Shown: positions 27,144 through 29,604 of the stretch, in pieces
Layout of the letters: every line of letters starts with the position of its first letter
How positions within the stretch are numbered: the stretch's first letter is position 1
Origin: a virus
DNA length: 29,604 nt
Strand: one strand, 5' to 3'
Virus record (IMG/VR): IMGVR_UViG_3300010370_000166
Location: 1 to 29,604 of that record
The notes under the pieces: model-generated
What the model saw: only the letters and a program-made list of their open reading frames with translations
Database searches by the model: none
Told to the model about the DNA's origin: nothing
Position numbers and translations under genes: made by a program

Positions 27144-27554
27144 TTAGACTTCTAGCACCGACTTCATGAGGTAACAGAGCGTATTGCTGTCTGTCAGGAA
27201 TCCTTCAATAACGTTGACAAATCCAAACTGCTTCTCCTGCTCCGCAACATCCCTGATAAGTTCCAGATCGGACTTGTATCTCATGCACAGCGTCAGTAGC
27301 CACTCCACGAGGTCCGTGGAAGTCGTCCACTCTATCTCCGGAACTTGATTGAAGACGTGAGCAGTGATCTCGATTCCCAGTCCTCTGGCCTGCTCCGCGA
27401 AAGTATCGGTCTGAGCGTCTAAGATCTCATAGACTCTCTGAAAGAGCAGGTGGAGCTGGTAGAAGTCCTTCCCAACAACATTCCAGTGAGCGAGTTGAGC
27501 TGCTCCCTTAAAGCTTAAAAGTGAGGCGAAGACGGAGTAGAAAAGTGAAGTCAT
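27144..27554 (-). CDS. dps: Dps-type mini-ferritin
   Basis: 136 residues. FKGAAQLAHWNVVGKDFYQL (15-34) with H23, H35 in LHLLF, and D50/E54 in QTDTFAEQARGLG match the Dps ferroxidase ligands in exact spacing (H, +12 H, +27 D, +31 E). The rest is a four-helix bundle. Dps oxidises and stores iron and protects DNA from peroxide. This copy is slightly short at the N-terminus and lacks a basic DNA-binding tail. It overlaps the stop of the tail-protein gene upstream by 4 bases, so it is co-expressed with virion genes, which is unusual. Confidence 0.85.
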   Translation of the reverse strand: MTSLFYSVFASLLSFKGAAQLAHWNVVGKDFYQLHLLFQRVYEILDAQTDTFAEQARGLGIEITAHVFNQVPEIEWTTSTDLVEWLLTLCMRYKSDLELIRDVAEQEKQFGFVNVIEGFLTDSNTLCYLMKSVLEV

Positions 27555-28486
27555 GTTAATTTACCGTACGCTGGGTTCGTTTCTAGGTACAGGTCCTGTT
27601 TTGCGGATGTGATCGGTTTTGTATTGGGCACTGTGCCTATCGTGTTTCGCCACAAAGCCGAGTCTATATTTAACTTAAACCACGGAGGGTAGGGTTCGGT
27701 ATGGTCTTTATAGCATTTCCACACCTTCTGAAGGTTTCCTGTTACAACTTTCGAGTTGTCTACTACGCGGTTGCCCTGAGCATTGAAGGATAGCGCCACG
27801 CGAGGAGTGAACGTGTAAGTTGCCCGTCCATCTAGAGCAGGATTGCAAACTATGTCTAAGTTATCAGCTATGTCCCTATCACATCTAGGATCCTCAACGA
27901 GATACTCCTGCTCCTCGTCCGGTCCGATCCTCCTCCTCCATATCGCGATGCCCGTATTCTTTCCATCCGCGGTAATAAGACAACTACGTTGCGGTAGAAA
28001 GTCCCCAAGGGAGATAGGATCGTAGGCTGCACAAGGCTGGGAGTAAAACCTACCATCAGCGAGATTGACTTCGATTGTGAATGTCATCTCATAGATGAAT
28101 TGGGAGGCTTCCGTAACCTGAACGAATCTACCAGTCCCAGGCTCAAAACCGGTCTGGAATTCTAGACCCGGAACCTCCGGTACCCATCCAGTTACGGAGT
28201 CGTAGATCATGTCCATCAGAGGTAGAGCAAAACTATGCCCTTCTCTCTGCGTCTGCTTTTGGATGATGGTGATGGAGTAACTTAGGGATCTAGTTCTTAC
28301 TGTTGGTATGTAAGCGCCCTTATTGGAGTTAGTGGAGTTCTCGTTGGCGTAACTGATAATTATCATGGCCTGCTCGGCCACTCTCCCCGACTCATCGAGC
28401 TCCTCCGCGAGGCGGAGCACCACGGCGCTCTGCCCAAGCACTTTGTGCACTCTCCTATGGAGTTGGTTCTCGATTTCGAGTAGCAT
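27551..28486 (-). CDS. Tail terminator-like virion protein (Mu Gp37/DUF1834-like)
   Basis: 311 residues. The N-terminal half (LLEIENQLHRRVHKVLGQSA...MIIISYANENS...RTRSLSYSITIIQK...LPLMDMIYDSVTGW) follows the alternating strand-helix pattern of Gp37/DUF1834 tail-terminator proteins, which cap the tail tube. About 150 extra residues follow, with several Cys (PCAAYDP, DPRCDRD, DIVCNPA) of unknown role. Position next to a DUF1320-like gene supports the call, since Mu has the same neighbours. Confidence in the exact family is moderate. Confidence 0.6.
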   Translation of the reverse strand: MLLEIENQLHRRVHKVLGQSAVVLRLAEELDESGRVAEQAMIIISYANENSTNSNKGAYIPTVRTRSLSYSITIIQKQTQREGHSFALPLMDMIYDSVTGWVPEVPGLEFQTGFEPGTGRFVQVTEASQFIYEMTFTIEVNLADGRFYSQPCAAYDPISLGDFLPQRSCLITADGKNTGIAIWRRRIGPDEEQEYLVEDPRCDRDIADNLDIVCNPALDGRATYTFTPRVALSFNAQGNRVVDNSKVVTGNLQKVWKCYKDHTEPYPPWFKLNIDSALWRNTIGTVPNTKPITSAKQDLYLETNPAYGKLT

Positions 28487-28488
28487 GG

Positions 28489-28824
28489 TTACCAGGCTCC
28501 GCCACTGATGAAGTTCTGAAGCTCCCAGTTACCTGTAGTATGATTGTAGAGAAGCGCGTCTCCAGGCTTTACGTTCCTAGTGAAGTTTACGTCGGCTAGG
28601 TCCTGAAGCTTCCTAGCCGCTTCTAGGGACATAATGTACTGTCTGAGGGCGGCTGCGTCCTGCTTGTACGGAGTTCCGTCAGGAAACACTCCTACTCGGC
28701 CTCCCATGTTGCCGTAAGTAGAGTCGTAGTAGCATCCACCACCGGCTCCATCAAGGAGCAGGAAAGCGCTGCCATCAGCAGGGCCCGCGTTAAATGGGTC
28801 GTATCCGTAGGGTTGATTGCTCAT
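28489..28824 (-). CDS. Small virion protein, fibre-like motif
   Basis: 111 residues. The N-terminus is Gly/Asp/Tyr-rich (FNAGPADGSAFLLLDGAGGG). The C-terminus has LQDLADVNFTRNVKPGDALL followed by YNHTTGNWE, a motif repeated in many cyanophage fibre and structural proteins (LxDVD...GxxLxYNxTTGxW). It lies between the DUF1320-like and DUF1834-like genes with 2-base spacers. It is probably a minor structural protein. Confidence 0.7.
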   Translation of the reverse strand: MSNQPYGYDPFNAGPADGSAFLLLDGAGGGCYYDSTYGNMGGRVGVFPDGTPYKQDAAALRQYIMSLEAARKLQDLADVNFTRNVKPGDALLYNHTTGNWELQNFISGGAW

Positions 28825-28826
28825 GG

Positions 28827-29597
28827 TTAGAAAGTATTGCCCTCCTGAAGGCCGTTATAGTTATCGAAGTTGCCGTCAGCGCTCTCCGTTGTATTGGTTG
28901 CGTTGAGTGTGTCTCCATCGGCCGGATCCACGGCGTCCTCTGTGTTGGTGAATGAGGCCAATCCTCTGGTCGTCTCAAGTGCGTCAAAGAGTTCATTGAC
29001 CTCCAGAGCCGATTCCGGCATAATGGAGGACATTTGAGAGGCTGAGTTAGATAGACCTTCTGAGTTGATCCTGTTGGCCGAGATCGCCTCCTTGCGTGGG
29101 AACTGCCACCAGCGATTGTTGCCTCCTTCGCGAAGCACCCAGCGGCTCGTTGAGGGTTCGGTAAAGCTCCGGCCTCTTCTGTATGAGCTCTTGGTCATCG
29201 TGCATCCACTACCCCAGTAGCGGTAGGCTTCCTGCCACTTCAATCCGGTAGATGGAGAAGCCTTAGCGGCCCACAGATCAAGCTGCTCAAGGGCCTTCTC
29301 AGCGGCGTCAATGACTTGCTGACGTGGCCGAAGGGTATCTAGGTACCATCTCGCGAGGATGGCCTGTGTGCGGCGGTACGACCCAGCGATCAGGATCTTG
29401 CCCTGGGGAGGCGCTGTGAGGATGTAATTGTTGATAAGAGTCGCGGCGTCGTTGAGAGCGATCTGGATCTTATCGTAGTTAATTTGGTTCCCAGTCGGAT
29501 TATCTATATTTGAGAGCTCAACAGCTTCTTGATAACCGAAAACCTCTATAAAATAGTCTACAGTGGCCGGATTGCAATTATCCGCCACTCCAAACAT
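28827..29597 (-). CDS. Head-tail connector-like protein (Mu Gp36/DUF1320-like)
   Basis: 256 residues from ATG at 29597, close to the window edge; an upstream start cannot be excluded. Residues 1-115 (VDYFIEVFGYQEAVELSNID...IALNDAATLINNYIL...ILARWYLDTL...VIDAAEKALEQLDLWA) follow the DUF1320/Gp36 pattern of a head-completion or connector protein. Residues 116-256 are a polar Ser/Asn/Asp-rich extension not found in typical members. First gene of the leftward virion block in this window. Confidence 0.65.
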   Translation of the reverse strand: MFGVADNCNPATVDYFIEVFGYQEAVELSNIDNPTGNQINYDKIQIALNDAATLINNYILTAPPQGKILIAGSYRRTQAILARWYLDTLRPRQQVIDAAEKALEQLDLWAAKASPSTGLKWQEAYRYWGSGCTMTKSSYRRGRSFTEPSTSRWVLREGGNNRWWQFPRKEAISANRINSEGLSNSASQMSSIMPESALEVNELFDALETTRGLASFTNTEDAVDPADGDTLNATNTTESADGNFDNYNGLQEGNTF

Positions 29598-29604
29598 ATC
29601 GGGG

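Overview
The window comes from the genome of a large tailed phage of a phycobilisome-bearing marine-type cyanobacterium (Synechococcus/Cyanobium-like host; the host is inferred). The main pointers are a full-length psbA (photosystem II D1), two high-light-inducible proteins, a ferredoxin-dependent bilin reductase, speD, a CP12-like tail peptide, a dense tRNA array, tightly overlapping genes, and virion genes at the right edge. It is not a plain T4-like cyanomyovirus. A T4-type alpha-glucosyltransferase and a gp52-like topoisomerase subunit sit in the same genome as a family A DNA polymerase that resembles mitochondrial DNA polymerase gamma over its whole length, and as head-tail genes that look like the Mu gp36/gp37 pair (DUF1320 and DUF1834-like).

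Layout: 1-736 is a non-coding, G-rich, hairpin-dense region with five ATTGTCACA(A/G) sites, a candidate origin or control region. Positions 737-3586 hold a rightward coiled-coil gene facing a leftward three-gene unit (ribbon-helix-helix, zinc-finger, helical-repeat protein). From 3649 rightward come a small acidic gene, the topoisomerase subunit, the alpha-glucosyltransferase homologue and psbA with its own promoter and terminator. Positions 8584-12880 form one compact unit of small genes, with a candidate +1 frameshift, leading into a PebA/PebS-like bilin reductase, a degenerate Dam-like protein and speD. A 47-residue basic protein and terminator follow, then a leftward fibre-like virion gene (13067-14767). 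Rightward again come a GlcG/HbpS-family protein, a Pro/Ala-tailed protein, a GT-A glycosyltransferase and a kinase-like protein.

Positions 17369-22760 form the tRNA region: 15 intact tRNAs plus one broken tRNA-Pro. It is interleaved with a host-like SLH-domain outer-membrane porin, a two-gene hli cassette, two AT-rich HNH endonucleases whose stop codons lie inside the downstream tRNAs, and several tiny membrane or coiled-coil genes. Positions 22777-27076 carry the CP12-like peptide, a conserved phage protein, the Pol gamma-like polymerase and a secreted RlpA-type protein. The right edge (27144-29597, leftward) holds DUF1320, a small virion protein, a DUF1834-like tail protein and a Dps-type mini-ferritin.

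Together the auxiliary genes point to maintaining photosynthesis (D1, Hlips, bilin pigment, perhaps CP12 action on the Calvin cycle), polyamine supply (SpeD), envelope remodelling (porin, RlpA), possible genome modification (alpha-GT) and iron or oxidative protection (Dps, HbpS-like). Promoters are mostly sigma70-type extended -10 boxes (TGNTATAAT) with weak or absent -35 boxes; the tRNA units and a few others have good -35 boxes.
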